Shown here in pieces: positions 23,775 through 33,961 of a stretch of DNA of 38,219 bases. The translations under genes were made by a program, and so were the position numbers. The notes under the pieces were generated by a model that made no database searches, was not told the origin of the DNA, and saw only the letters and a program-made list of their open reading frames with translations. This DNA is from VFMC01 sp040398525 (lineage in GTDB: Bacteria; Actinomycetota; Acidimicrobiia; Acidimicrobiales; Ilumatobacteraceae), in contig JBBATY010000031.1 in assembly GCA_040398525.1 (NCBI GenBank), forward strand, positions 1 through 38,219. Direction: 5' to 3'. Positions within the stretch are counted from its first letter, which is position 1; each line of letters begins with the position of its first letter.

Positions 23775-25685
23775 TCAGGTCTCGGCGTGGCGCAGCCAGG
23801 TGGCTTCCATCTCGGCCCAGCGCCCACCGAGGTCGCGCAGCTCGGCAGGTGAGCCGAGCTCGACGATCCGGCCCGCCTCGACCACGGCGATCCGGTCGGC
23901 GCGCATCGCCGTCGCCAGGCGGTGGGCGATGACGATCGCCGTGCGGCCTTCGAGCACCGCGTCGAGGGCACGCTCGACGACGGTCTCGCTCTCGAGGTCG
24001 AGGCTCGAGGTGGCCTCGTCGAGCACGAGCACCCGCGGCCGGGCCAGGAACGCGCGGGCCAGGGCCAGCAACTGTCGCTCACCGCTCGACAGCGACACCC
24101 CGCGCTCGTGCACCACGGTGCCCAGGCCGTTCGGCAGGCGGTCGAGCACCTCGCCGAGGCCGACGGCGTCGCACGCGGCGCGCACCTCGTCGTCGCCGGC
24201 GTCGGGCCGGCCGAAGGCGACGTTGTCGCGGATGGTCGTGGCGAACAGGAACGGCTCCTGGGGCACCACACCGAGCTGGCTGCGCAACGAGGCGAGGGTG
24301 ACGTCGCGCAGGTCGTGGCCGTCGATGCGCACCGCGCCCGCTGTGGGGTCGTGGAAGCGGGTGACGAGCTTGGCCATCGTCGACTTGCCCGATCCGGTGG
24401 CCCCGACGAATGCGAACGTCTCGCCGGGCTCGATGGTGAGCGTGACGTGGTCGAGCACGGTGACACCGTCGATGTAGGCGAAGCTCACCTCGTCGAGCTC
24501 GACTCGGCCGTCGATGGGCGGCAGCACCGTGGCGTCCTCGCGCTCGAGCACCGACGGCTCGGTAGCCAGCAGGTCGCGGATCTTGGTGACCGCGGCCTGG
24601 CCCGACTGGTAGGTGGTGTACAGCTGCACCAGCTGCTGGATCGGCGCGAAGAACGACGTCAGGTAGAGCACGAAGGCAGCGAGCGTGCCGATCGACAGCT
24701 CGCCGTCGAGCACCATCTTCCCGCCGACGACCAGCACCACCGCCTGGCCGAGGGCACCGAGGAAGTCGGCGGCCGGCCCGTAGAGCGCGCCCTGACGGGC
24801 GGTGGTGACGTTCGCGTCGCGGTAGCGGCGCACGATCGCCCGGTGGGCCATCACGTTCTGCCGGCGACGGTTGAACGCCGTCACCACACGCACGCCCTGC
24901 AGCGTCTCGGACAGGTCGGCGAGCACATCGGCGATGCGGTCGCGCACCGTCGCGAACGAGCGGTCCGACGCCGACCGGTACCACAGGGTGATCAGGGTGA
25001 GCGCCGGCACCACCACCAGCACCGTCACCAGGGCAAGGGTCGGTTCGAGGGCGAACAGGATGGCGCCCACCACGAGCACGGTGAGGCCCTGGACAACGAT
25101 GTTCACCAGGCCGTCCTGGAACAGCTGCTGCAGCGCGTCGACGTCGCTCGTCATCCGGGTGAGCAGACGTCCGGCGCGTTCGTCGGTATAGAAGTCGATC
25201 GACAGCCGTTGGAAGTGGGCGAACACCCGCAGGCGCAGTTGGTAGAGCAGCCGTTCGCCGAGGCGCCCGGTCCAGGCCACCCGCCAGGCGCCGGTGAGCG
25301 TGGCCAGCACCACCGACACCACGTAGAGCACGGCGACAGCCACCACCACGCCACGGTCGCCCTGGGCGATGCCGCGGTCGATGCCCTGCTGGGTGAGGAT
25401 GCCGCCCGCCTGCAGGGCGAGGGTCTCGACCACCACCAGCACGAAGGCGCCGAACAGGCCCAGGCGGTGGCCGGCCAGGAAGCGGCGCAGGGTGAACGGA
25501 CGGCGGTCCGAGTGCACCGGGTCGAAGCGAACGTCCGGCTCGGGGTGGGTGGGCTCGGTGGCCAGGATCGCTTCGGCCCGCTCGCGCAGCTCGGCCGGCA
25601 CACCGGCGAAGGGCAGGCCCGCGGCCGCGCTGGTCTGCACGCCGCCGGGGCCGAAGCCACCACCTGCGGGCCCGCCGAGCATCAT
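23775..25685 (-). CDS. heterodimeric ABC exporter, catalytically complete half
   Basis: This 636-residue type IV ABC exporter subunit has six membrane helices (about 75-350) fused to a nucleotide-binding domain. Walker A is GATGSGKST, the Q-loop is VVPQEPFLF, the signature is LSSGERQ, Walker B is VLVLDEATSSLD with catalytic Glu, and the H-loop is IAHRLAT. A Gly-rich stretch and about 65 cytoplasmic residues precede the first helix. The ATG at 25685 overlaps the stop of the partner gene (ATGATGA), with GAGGAG upstream. With the partner it should form a heterodimer. The substrate is unknown (drug or lipid in related systems). Confidence 0.93.
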   Translation of the reverse strand: MMLGGPAGGGFGPGGVQTSAAAGLPFAGVPAELRERAEAILATEPTHPEPDVRFDPVHSDRRPFTLRRFLAGHRLGLFGAFVLVVVETLALQAGGILTQQGIDRGIAQGDRGVVVAVAVLYVVSVVLATLTGAWRVAWTGRLGERLLYQLRLRVFAHFQRLSIDFYTDERAGRLLTRMTSDVDALQQLFQDGLVNIVVQGLTVLVVGAILFALEPTLALVTVLVVVPALTLITLWYRSASDRSFATVRDRIADVLADLSETLQGVRVVTAFNRRRQNVMAHRAIVRRYRDANVTTARQGALYGPAADFLGALGQAVVLVVGGKMVLDGELSIGTLAAFVLYLTSFFAPIQQLVQLYTTYQSGQAAVTKIRDLLATEPSVLEREDATVLPPIDGRVELDEVSFAYIDGVTVLDHVTLTIEPGETFAFVGATGSGKSTMAKLVTRFHDPTAGAVRIDGHDLRDVTLASLRSQLGVVPQEPFLFATTIRDNVAFGRPDAGDDEVRAACDAVGLGEVLDRLPNGLGTVVHERGVSLSSGERQLLALARAFLARPRVLVLDEATSSLDLESETVVERALDAVLEGRTAIVIAHRLATAMRADRIAVVEAGRIVELGSPAELRDLGGRWAEMEATWLRHAET

Positions 25686-27550
25686 CGCGGCAGCTCCTCG
25701 TCGTCGGCCGGGGCATCGATCGCGACATCGTCGACCGCACGGGCCAGCACGGCGGCGTAGCGCGGCTCGCTCGCCAACAGCTCGGTGTGGGTGCCCTCGG
25801 CCGCGACCTTGCCGTCCTCGAGCAGCACCACCCGGTCGGCCAGCGCGATGGTCGACAGCCGGTGGGCGATCAGGATCATCGTGCGCGTTCCGCGCAGCTC
25901 GTGCAGCGAGCCGTGGATGAGCTGCTCGACCTGCACGTCGATGGCCGAGGTCGCGTCGTCGAGCACCAGCACAGCCGGGTTCACCAGCAGGGTGCGGGCG
26001 ATCGAGATCCGCTGGCGCTGGCCGCCCGACAGGTCGTAGCCACGCTCGCCCACCACGGCGTCGTAGCCGTCGCCGAGCTGGCTGACGAACTCGTCGGCCT
26101 GGGCCGCCCGGGCGGCTGTCGTCACCCGCTCGCGGTCGGCGCCGGGGTCGCCGTAGGCGATGTTGTCGTGCACCGACGCCGAGAACAGGAACGGGTCGTC
26201 GAGCACCACACCCACGTGGTGGCGCACGCTCGCCAGGGTGAGGTCGCGCACGTCGTGGCCGTCGATGCGCACCGCACCCGCCTGCACGTCGTAGAAGCGG
26301 GTGAGCAGCCGGGCGATGGTGCTCTTGCCGCTGCCCGTGCGCCCGACGATGGCCACCGTCTCGCCGGCGCGGATGTGCAGTGAGAGCCCGTCGAGCACCG
26401 GTGTGGCGTCGGCACCGCCGTAGGCGAAGCGCACGTCGTCGAACACCACGTCGCCCTGCGGGTCGACCAGGTCGACCGCGCCGGGGCGGTCGGTCACCCC
26501 TGGCTGCTCGTCGAGCACCTCGAAGATGCGCCCTGCCGAGGCCGCGGCGCGCTGGCCGAGGATGAGGATGAAGCTGAGGAAGCGGAACGGGGCCTGCACC
26601 AGCACGACGTACGCGTTGAAGGCGACGATCGCGCCGACGGTGACCTGGCCATCGATCGCCAGCAACCCGCCGTACAGCAGCACGCCGGCCAGGCCGAGCC
26701 GGGGCAGGTTCTCCGTGATCGGACCCCAGCGCGCCCGGGCGTCGTTCAACGCGACGTTGGCCCATCGCAGACGCTGCGCGGCACGGGCCAGTTTGGTGAG
26801 CTCGCGCTCCTCGGCAGCGAAGCCCTTCACCACCCGCACGCCCTGCACGTTCTCGTCGACGATGGTGGTGATCTCGGCCTGGCGGCCCTGCACGATCCAC
26901 GACATCGGGAACGAGATGTTCCGCAGCTTCGAACCGGTGAGGTAGGTGAACGGCAGCGTGCACAGCGCCACCAGGGTGAGCCCGACGTGGATCGACAGCA
27001 TCAGCACCACGGCGACCACGAAGCTGAGCAGGTTGAGCGAGATCAGCGGCGCGAAGGTGAGGAACATCTGCACCGAGCGGATGTCGGAGTTCGCACGCGA
27101 GATCAGCTGGCCGGCCTGCACCCGGTCGAAGAACGCGAAGTCCATCCGGGTGAGGTGGCCGAACATGGCCAGGCGCAGGTCGCGCTCGAGGTCGTAGGCC
27201 ACCCGGTACAGCGTGAAGCGGTAGACGAAGGTGAGCAGCGCCCGCCCGACCGCCAGGGCGAGCAGCACCCACACGAACCCGGCCAACGCCTCGCTGCGCT
27301 CGCGCAGGGCGAGATCGATCGCGTCCATCAGCACCCGCGGGATCATCACCCCGGCCACCATGGCCACGAGCGCGAGCACGAGCGACCCGAAGAACGTCAC
27401 CCAGCGGGCGCGTAGCAGCGGCCACATGCGGCGCATCCACCCGCGGTCGCGATCGGGGTGGATGGTGGCCCGCGGCGGGGGCGCGTCGGCGGCGTCGGCA
27501 TCGAGCGCGCACGGCTCGAAGCTCGACCACGGCCCGTCAGGATCCCCCAT
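25682..27550 (-). CDS. heterodimeric ABC exporter, degenerate half
   Basis: This 622-residue partner subunit has the same layout as the downstream gene. Walker A is GRTGSGKST and the signature LSGGQRQ is canonical, but Walker B reads VLVLDDATSAID, with Asp for the catalytic Glu, and the Q-loop reads VVLDDPFLF without Gln. This is the pattern of a degenerate ATP site known from heterodimeric exporters such as TM287/288. The ATG at 27550 (MGDPDGPW) is preferred, with TAGTGT eight bases upstream. It is translated first and coupled to the other half by a 4-base overlap. Confidence 0.9.
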   Translation of the reverse strand: MGDPDGPWSSFEPCALDADAADAPPPRATIHPDRDRGWMRRMWPLLRARWVTFFGSLVLALVAMVAGVMIPRVLMDAIDLALRERSEALAGFVWVLLALAVGRALLTFVYRFTLYRVAYDLERDLRLAMFGHLTRMDFAFFDRVQAGQLISRANSDIRSVQMFLTFAPLISLNLLSFVVAVVLMLSIHVGLTLVALCTLPFTYLTGSKLRNISFPMSWIVQGRQAEITTIVDENVQGVRVVKGFAAEERELTKLARAAQRLRWANVALNDARARWGPITENLPRLGLAGVLLYGGLLAIDGQVTVGAIVAFNAYVVLVQAPFRFLSFILILGQRAAASAGRIFEVLDEQPGVTDRPGAVDLVDPQGDVVFDDVRFAYGGADATPVLDGLSLHIRAGETVAIVGRTGSGKSTIARLLTRFYDVQAGAVRIDGHDVRDLTLASVRHHVGVVLDDPFLFSASVHDNIAYGDPGADRERVTTAARAAQADEFVSQLGDGYDAVVGERGYDLSGGQRQRISIARTLLVNPAVLVLDDATSAIDVQVEQLIHGSLHELRGTRTMILIAHRLSTIALADRVVLLEDGKVAAEGTHTELLASEPRYAAVLARAVDDVAIDAPADDEELPR

Positions 27551-27611
27551 CGCCGGCGACACTACGCCCGCCCCCGGACTGGCTGCGATCCGGGTGCGCA
27601 CCGACGGCGGC

Positions 27612-27617
27612 TACGGT
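27612..27617 (+). promoter_or_regulatory. -10 element, leaderless start of peptidase gene
   Basis: TACGGT is followed by six bases and then the GTG at 27624. The minus-strand ABC genes start divergently 74 bp away. Confidence 0.5.
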
Positions 27618-27623
27618 GAGGCG

Positions 27624-29684
27624 GTGCTGGGGCGACTGCTGGCTGCGACGCTCGTGGCGACGGTCTGCATGGCCACTGCGCCCGTCGGCGACGCGGTCGT
27701 CCTCGCCGACGACGACCTCGACGAGTCGAGCACCAGCACCTACACCATCGACCCGATCGGTGGTGTGGTGAGGGTGTCGGTCGAGATGACGGTCACCAAC
27801 CTCGCCCCCGACCGCACCGAGGGCAACACCATCTACTCCCGCTACTACACCGGCTACCTCATCCCTGCGTCGGCCGCGACGGCGAACGCCACCGCGGTCG
27901 ACTCGGCAGGCAGGGCCCTGACGGTGACGGCGACGTCGCGGCCGGAGCTCCCCGGCTACGTGCTCTACAACGTCGAGTTCGCCGGCCGGCTGTACTACCG
28001 CCAGACCGAGCGGTTCACCCTCACCTACGACATCGTCGGCCTCCCGCCGCGCTCACCCGACCCGACACGGATCAACCCCGCCTACTTCGGTTTCAGTGCC
28101 TTCGGCACGGGCGACAGCGGAGCTGTGACCGTGCGCATCGTGGCGCCCGACGGGGTCGAGGTCGATCTGCTGGGCGACCCGGTGACGATCGAGCGCGTCG
28201 CCGGCGCCACCATCTACTCGGCTGAGGCGATCGTCGATCCGGACGGGTACACCGTCATCGTGTCGGCACGTAACGACGTGGCGCTCGACCGGACGAGCCT
28301 GACCGCCGGCGGTGGCCTGTTCGAGGTGCTCTCGTGGCCGGGCGACAGCACGTGGCAGACCTTCGTGCGCGACCAGGTCGAGACCGGCGTGCCCGTGCTG
28401 ATCGAGCTGCTCGGGCAACCATGGCCGATCGACGACACGCTCGAGCTGGTGCAGGCGACGACGCCCTATCTGTACGGGTACGCCGGCTGGTTCAGCGCCC
28501 GCGAGCGGCTGATCGAGGTGGGCGAGGACCTCGACCAGGAAGTGGTGCTGCACGAGCTCTCGCACGCCTGGTTCAACGACCAGTGGTTCACCGACCGCTG
28601 GGTGAACGAGGGCCTCGCCCAGGTGTACTCGAACAAGGCCGTCGCCGCGCTGGGCGGCACACCGCTCGCCCCGGACCCGATCGAGCGCTCGGACCCGGGG
28701 TTCATCGAACTGAACGACTGGGACGACCTGTCGCCGGACGGCAACGACGACGCACGGGAGGGCTACGGCTACAACGCCTCGTTCGCCGTGATGGACCAGC
28801 TCGTCGACGAGGTCGGCGAGGAGGCGATGCGCGAGGTGCTCGACGCAGTGGCCGACGGCACCATCGCGTACCGGGGCGAGCTGCCCCCCGAGGTGACGGC
28901 GGAGATCACCAACTGGCGCCGGTTCCTCGACCTCGTCGTCGAGCTGGGGGGCTCGACCGCCGCAGGCGACCTGTTCGAGCAGTACGTCATCGCCGATGAG
29001 CCAGCGGGGCTGCTCGATGCACGCGACGCCGCCCGCGAGCAGTACGGCGAACTGCTCGCCGACGGCGGCACCTGGGCCGGGCCGGTGGTGGTGCGCCGGC
29101 ATCTGAGCGACTGGAGCTTCGCCAAGGCCGAGGCCGCGATCGCCGATGCCTCGGAGGTGTTGGCCCGACGCGACACGATGATCGACAAGGCCACGGCATT
29201 GGGCATCAGCCACCCGACCCGGTTCGAGGCTGCCTACGAGGCTGTCGACGACTCGTTCGACGAGGTGGAGTCGGCGCTAGACGAGCAGATCGAGACCTTC
29301 GACACCGTCAGCTCGGCCATCGAGGCCGACGCCCGCGACGACGGGTTCTTCGAGTCGATCGGGCTCTGGGGCACCGACGTGCCGGCGATGCTCGACGAGG
29401 CCAAGTCGGCAGCGGCGACCGGCGACCACGACGCTGCGCGGGCAGCGGCCAGCGAGGCGGTGGACACCATCGACCGATCGGCCGACGTGGGCACGAGGCG
29501 CTTCGCGCTCGCCGTCGGTGCCGTGGTGGGCCTCGTCCTGCTCGTCACGCTGCTGGTGCTGGCGGTCCGTCGCCGTCGGAGGCTCCGCCGGCGAGCCAAG
29601 GCCCCGGTCGAGGCCCCGGTCGAGGCCCTGGTCGAGGAGGCGCAGCACCCGCAGCCGACCCTCACCGACGCCAGCCCCGACTGA
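27624..29684 (+). CDS. secreted, membrane-anchored gluzincin metallopeptidase
   Basis: This 686-residue protein starts with a signal peptide (VLGRLLAATLVATVCMA) and ends with one transmembrane helix (about 630-652) followed by an Arg-rich cytoplasmic tail, so the body lies outside the cell. The zinc motif HELSH is at 310-314 and the third ligand is Glu329 in VNEGLA. Only 14 residues separate them, against 18 in classical M1 aminopeptidases, so it is M1-like rather than M1 proper. A beta-rich N-terminal domain (30-220) and helical C-terminal part (about 450-620) flank the core. GTG 27624 fits the -10 six bases upstream. The C-tail has a 12-bp repeat encoding APVE. Confidence 0.85.
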   Translation: MLGRLLAATLVATVCMATAPVGDAVVLADDDLDESSTSTYTIDPIGGVVRVSVEMTVTNLAPDRTEGNTIYSRYYTGYLIPASAATANATAVDSAGRALTVTATSRPELPGYVLYNVEFAGRLYYRQTERFTLTYDIVGLPPRSPDPTRINPAYFGFSAFGTGDSGAVTVRIVAPDGVEVDLLGDPVTIERVAGATIYSAEAIVDPDGYTVIVSARNDVALDRTSLTAGGGLFEVLSWPGDSTWQTFVRDQVETGVPVLIELLGQPWPIDDTLELVQATTPYLYGYAGWFSARERLIEVGEDLDQEVVLHELSHAWFNDQWFTDRWVNEGLAQVYSNKAVAALGGTPLAPDPIERSDPGFIELNDWDDLSPDGNDDAREGYGYNASFAVMDQLVDEVGEEAMREVLDAVADGTIAYRGELPPEVTAEITNWRRFLDLVVELGGSTAAGDLFEQYVIADEPAGLLDARDAAREQYGELLADGGTWAGPVVVRRHLSDWSFAKAEAAIADASEVLARRDTMIDKATALGISHPTRFEAAYEAVDDSFDEVESALDEQIETFDTVSSAIEADARDDGFFESIGLWGTDVPAMLDEAKSAAATGDHDAARAAASEAVDTIDRSADVGTRRFALAVGAVVGLVLLVTLLVLAVRRRRRLRRRAKAPVEAPVEALVEEAQHPQPTLTDASPD
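29601..29636 (+). repeat. 12-bp tandem repeat in the peptidase tail
   Basis: Three units of gccccggtcgag (one substitution in the last) encode APVE-APVE-ALVE in the cytoplasmic tail, 16 codons before the stop. Confidence 0.75.
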
Positions 29685-29690
29685 GCCGGC

Positions 29691-29693
<3 letters not shown>
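29682..29693. other. palindrome formed by two facing stop codons
   Basis: TGAGCCGGCTCA is a perfect 12-base palindrome. Its first three bases are the peptidase stop and its last three, read on the minus strand, are the clpB stop. Only six bases separate the two genes. Confidence 0.8.
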
Positions 29694-32186
<2,493 letters not shown>

Positions 32187-32193
32187 GTGCGGA

Positions 32194-32199
32194 ACTCTA
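32194..32199 (-). promoter_or_regulatory. -10 element, leaderless start of clpB
   Basis: On the minus strand TAGAGT is followed by seven bases and the ATG at 32186. No Shine-Dalgarno is present. Confidence 0.5.
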
Positions 32200-32215
32200 C
32201 ACCCAACGCAACAAA

Positions 32216-32236
32216 CTTGCTACAGGTCGTATCAAC
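32216..32236. promoter_or_regulatory. HAIR-like inverted repeat, probable HspR operator
   Basis: CTTGCTA, seven bases, TATCAAC. The known HAIR consensus is CTTGAGT-N7-ACTCAAG; the outer CTTG, the inner spacing and the TCAA of the right half agree, while the inner bases differ. It lies where the -35 region of clpB would be. hspR is encoded 3.2 kb away. Confidence 0.55.
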
Positions 32237-32440
32237 TTTGCGAGGGCCTCCTGCGGACGACCGTGCAGAGCGTGGGCTGGCGCTCACGGATCCTGGGCCT
32301 GGTGGCCGACTCATCACGGCCGACCCGGCCATGACATGGGGCACACCCGCCGGGTGGCCGATGCCAGGCCGGTCGCGGCCAGACTGCCCGCTCCCCCCGG
32401 CCGCCATCCGTGCGCGGCCACCCCCTTGCAAGGAGTTCCC

Positions 32441-33067
32441 ATGTTCCGTTCGCGCGCCCTCGTGGCCGTCACTGTCGTCTCGTGCCTCACCCTCGTGGCC
32501 TGCGGCAGCGATGACGACTCGACCAGCACCACGGCCCCCTCGACCGCCGCCCCGGAGACCACCGCCGCACCCGAGACGAGCGCAGCACCCGAGACCAGCG
32601 CCGCACCCGACACCACGGCTGCGCCCGACACCACAGCTGTGCCGGAGACCACGCTGGCCGCGCTCGGTTCGATCGTCGATGTCGCCACCGCCGCCGGCTC
32701 GTTCACCACGCTGCTCGCCGCCGTCGAGGCCGCTGGGCTGACCGAGGCACTGGCCACCCAGAAGTTCACCGTGCTCGCCCCCACCGACGAGGCCTTCGCC
32801 GCGCTCGGCCAGGCCACGATCGACGCACTGCTGGCCGACCCGGCGCAGCTCACCAAGGTGCTGCGCAACCACCTCCTGCCGGTCCCGCAGGACTCGTCGA
32901 GCATCGGCATCTTCAGCAACGTGGTCACCGTCGACGGCACCTCGCTGCCCGTGGTGGTCGATGCCGACGTCATCACCATCGGCGGCGCCAAGGTGATCAC
33001 TGCCGACATCGCCGCCGACAACGGCATCATCCACGTCATCGACACCGTGCTCGTCCCGGCCGGCTGA
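32441..33067 (+). CDS. fasciclin (FAS1) domain lipoprotein
   Basis: This 208-residue secreted lipoprotein has an N-terminal hydrophobic signal ending in the lipobox LVAC, with the lipidated Cys at 21. A Thr/Ala/Pro/Glu linker of repeated APETS/APDTT-like units (about 28-68) follows. One FAS1 domain (about 70-208) shows FTVLAPTDEAFAAL and the end HVIDTVLVP. Such proteins mediate surface adhesion or matrix contacts. The ATG is set by AAGGAG seven bases upstream. A strong hairpin terminator follows. Confidence 0.93.
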   Translation: MFRSRALVAVTVVSCLTLVACGSDDDSTSTTAPSTAAPETTAAPETSAAPETSAAPDTTAAPDTTAVPETTLAALGSIVDVATAAGSFTTLLAAVEAAGLTEALATQKFTVLAPTDEAFAALGQATIDALLADPAQLTKVLRNHLLPVPQDSSSIGIFSNVVTVDGTSLPVVVDADVITIGGAKVITADIAADNGIIHVIDTVLVPAG

Positions 33068-33090
33068 ACCGGCGCCCACTTCCTCGGCAC

Positions 33091-33120
33091 GACCGGGCGC
33101 CGGATGATCGGCGCCCGGTC
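33091..33120 (+). terminator. strong hairpin after the fasciclin gene
   Basis: GACCGGGCGCCG, loop GATGAT, CGGCGCCCGGTC is a perfect 12-pair stem 23 bases after the stop. It lacks a T-run, but is the most stable simple hairpin I found in the window. Confidence 0.65.
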
Positions 33121-33129
33121 CGCGTCCAC

Positions 33130-33135
33130 CAGACT
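33130..33135 (+). promoter_or_regulatory. -10-like element, leaderless start of HAD gene
   Basis: CAGACT (A at position 2, T at position 6) is followed by six bases and then the GTG at 33142. Confidence 0.35.
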
Positions 33136-33141
33136 GCAGCC

Positions 33142-33942
33142 GTGCGACTGATCGCCTGCGACCTCGACGGCACGCTGCTTCGACCCGATGCCAGCGTGAG
33201 TGACCGGTCGGTTGCTGCGCTGCGCGCCGCCCACGCAGCAGGTGTGCATGTGGTGATCGCCTCCGGTCGGCCCCCGTTCATGCTCGACCCGGTGCTGCCC
33301 GTCGTCGGCGACGCCGTCACCCACGGGGTGCTCGCCAACGGCTCGCTGGTCTGCACCCTGCCCGACGGCGCCGAACTGCGGCGCATGCGCTTCGAGCTCG
33401 ACATGGCCGTGGGCGTGGTGCACCAGCTGCGCACGATCGACCCGGCCTACGGCTTCGCGCTCGCCACCGACGCCGGCTGGGCACAGGAGCAGGGCTTCTT
33501 CGAGCGGATGCCCGTCGGCCGGATGGCGCCGGACAGCGCCGACGCGCTCGACGCCGCAGTTGGCGCCACCGAGGCACTGAAGCTGATGGCCTTCCACGAC
33601 GGCCATACCGCGCACCAGCTGCTCGAGCTACTGCCGCCGATCCTCGGCCCCGAGCTGGCCGTCACCCACATGGGCGCCGACTGCGTCGAGATCGGCCCGG
33701 CAGGTATCGACAAGGCAGCCGGACTGGCCTGGTTGTGCGCCCACCTCGGCGTCGACCGAGCCGACGTGGTGGCCTTCGGCGACGAGCACAACGACCACGC
33801 GATGCTGCGCTGGGCGGGTCACGGAGTAGCGATGGCCAACGCCAACGAGCAGACCCGGGCCCTCGCCGACGAGATCGCCCCGTCGAACGTCGACGACGGT
33901 GTGGCCGTGGTGATCGAACGGCTACTCGCCGAGCGGCGCTGA
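33142..33942 (+). CDS. HAD-superfamily phosphatase (Cof type)
   Basis: This 266-residue protein is of the Cof/HAD-IIB group, which usually dephosphorylates sugar phosphates or related metabolites. Motif I is DLDGTLL with nucleophile D7 and acid D9, motif II is VIASGRPP, motif III Lys is in GIDKAAGL, and motif IV is FGDEHNDHAML. The cap domain lies between (about 85-190). The start GTG at 33142 follows a weak -10 by six bases. The stop codon lies in a hairpin shared with the convergent DUF1254 gene. Confidence 0.9.
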   Translation: MRLIACDLDGTLLRPDASVSDRSVAALRAAHAAGVHVVIASGRPPFMLDPVLPVVGDAVTHGVLANGSLVCTLPDGAELRRMRFELDMAVGVVHQLRTIDPAYGFALATDAGWAQEQGFFERMPVGRMAPDSADALDAAVGATEALKLMAFHDGHTAHQLLELLPPILGPELAVTHMGADCVEIGPAGIDKAAGLAWLCAHLGVDRADVVAFGDEHNDHAMLRWAGHGVAMANANEQTRALADEIAPSNVDDGVAVVIERLLAERR

Positions 33943-33950
33943 CAGCGCCG
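33934..33950. terminator. hairpin over the HAD stop codon
   Basis: CGGCGCT, loop GAC, AGCGCCG forms seven pairs and includes the HAD stop (33940-33942). It sits 12 bp before the end of the convergent DUF1254 gene. Confidence 0.4.
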
Positions 33951-33961
33951 GCGGGCCGACG

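Noticed and set aside
25686..27530. Upstream extension of the second ABC exporter frame to over 1200 residues
   Set aside because: The extension is an Arg/Pro/Ala-rich shadow frame over the partner ABC gene, whose own frame has all motifs.
32240..32440. Small gene or riboswitch upstream of the fasciclin gene
   Set aside because: Frames here look like shadow sequence and no known riboswitch core or strong hairpin is visible. Only the AAGGAG site before the ATG is supported.
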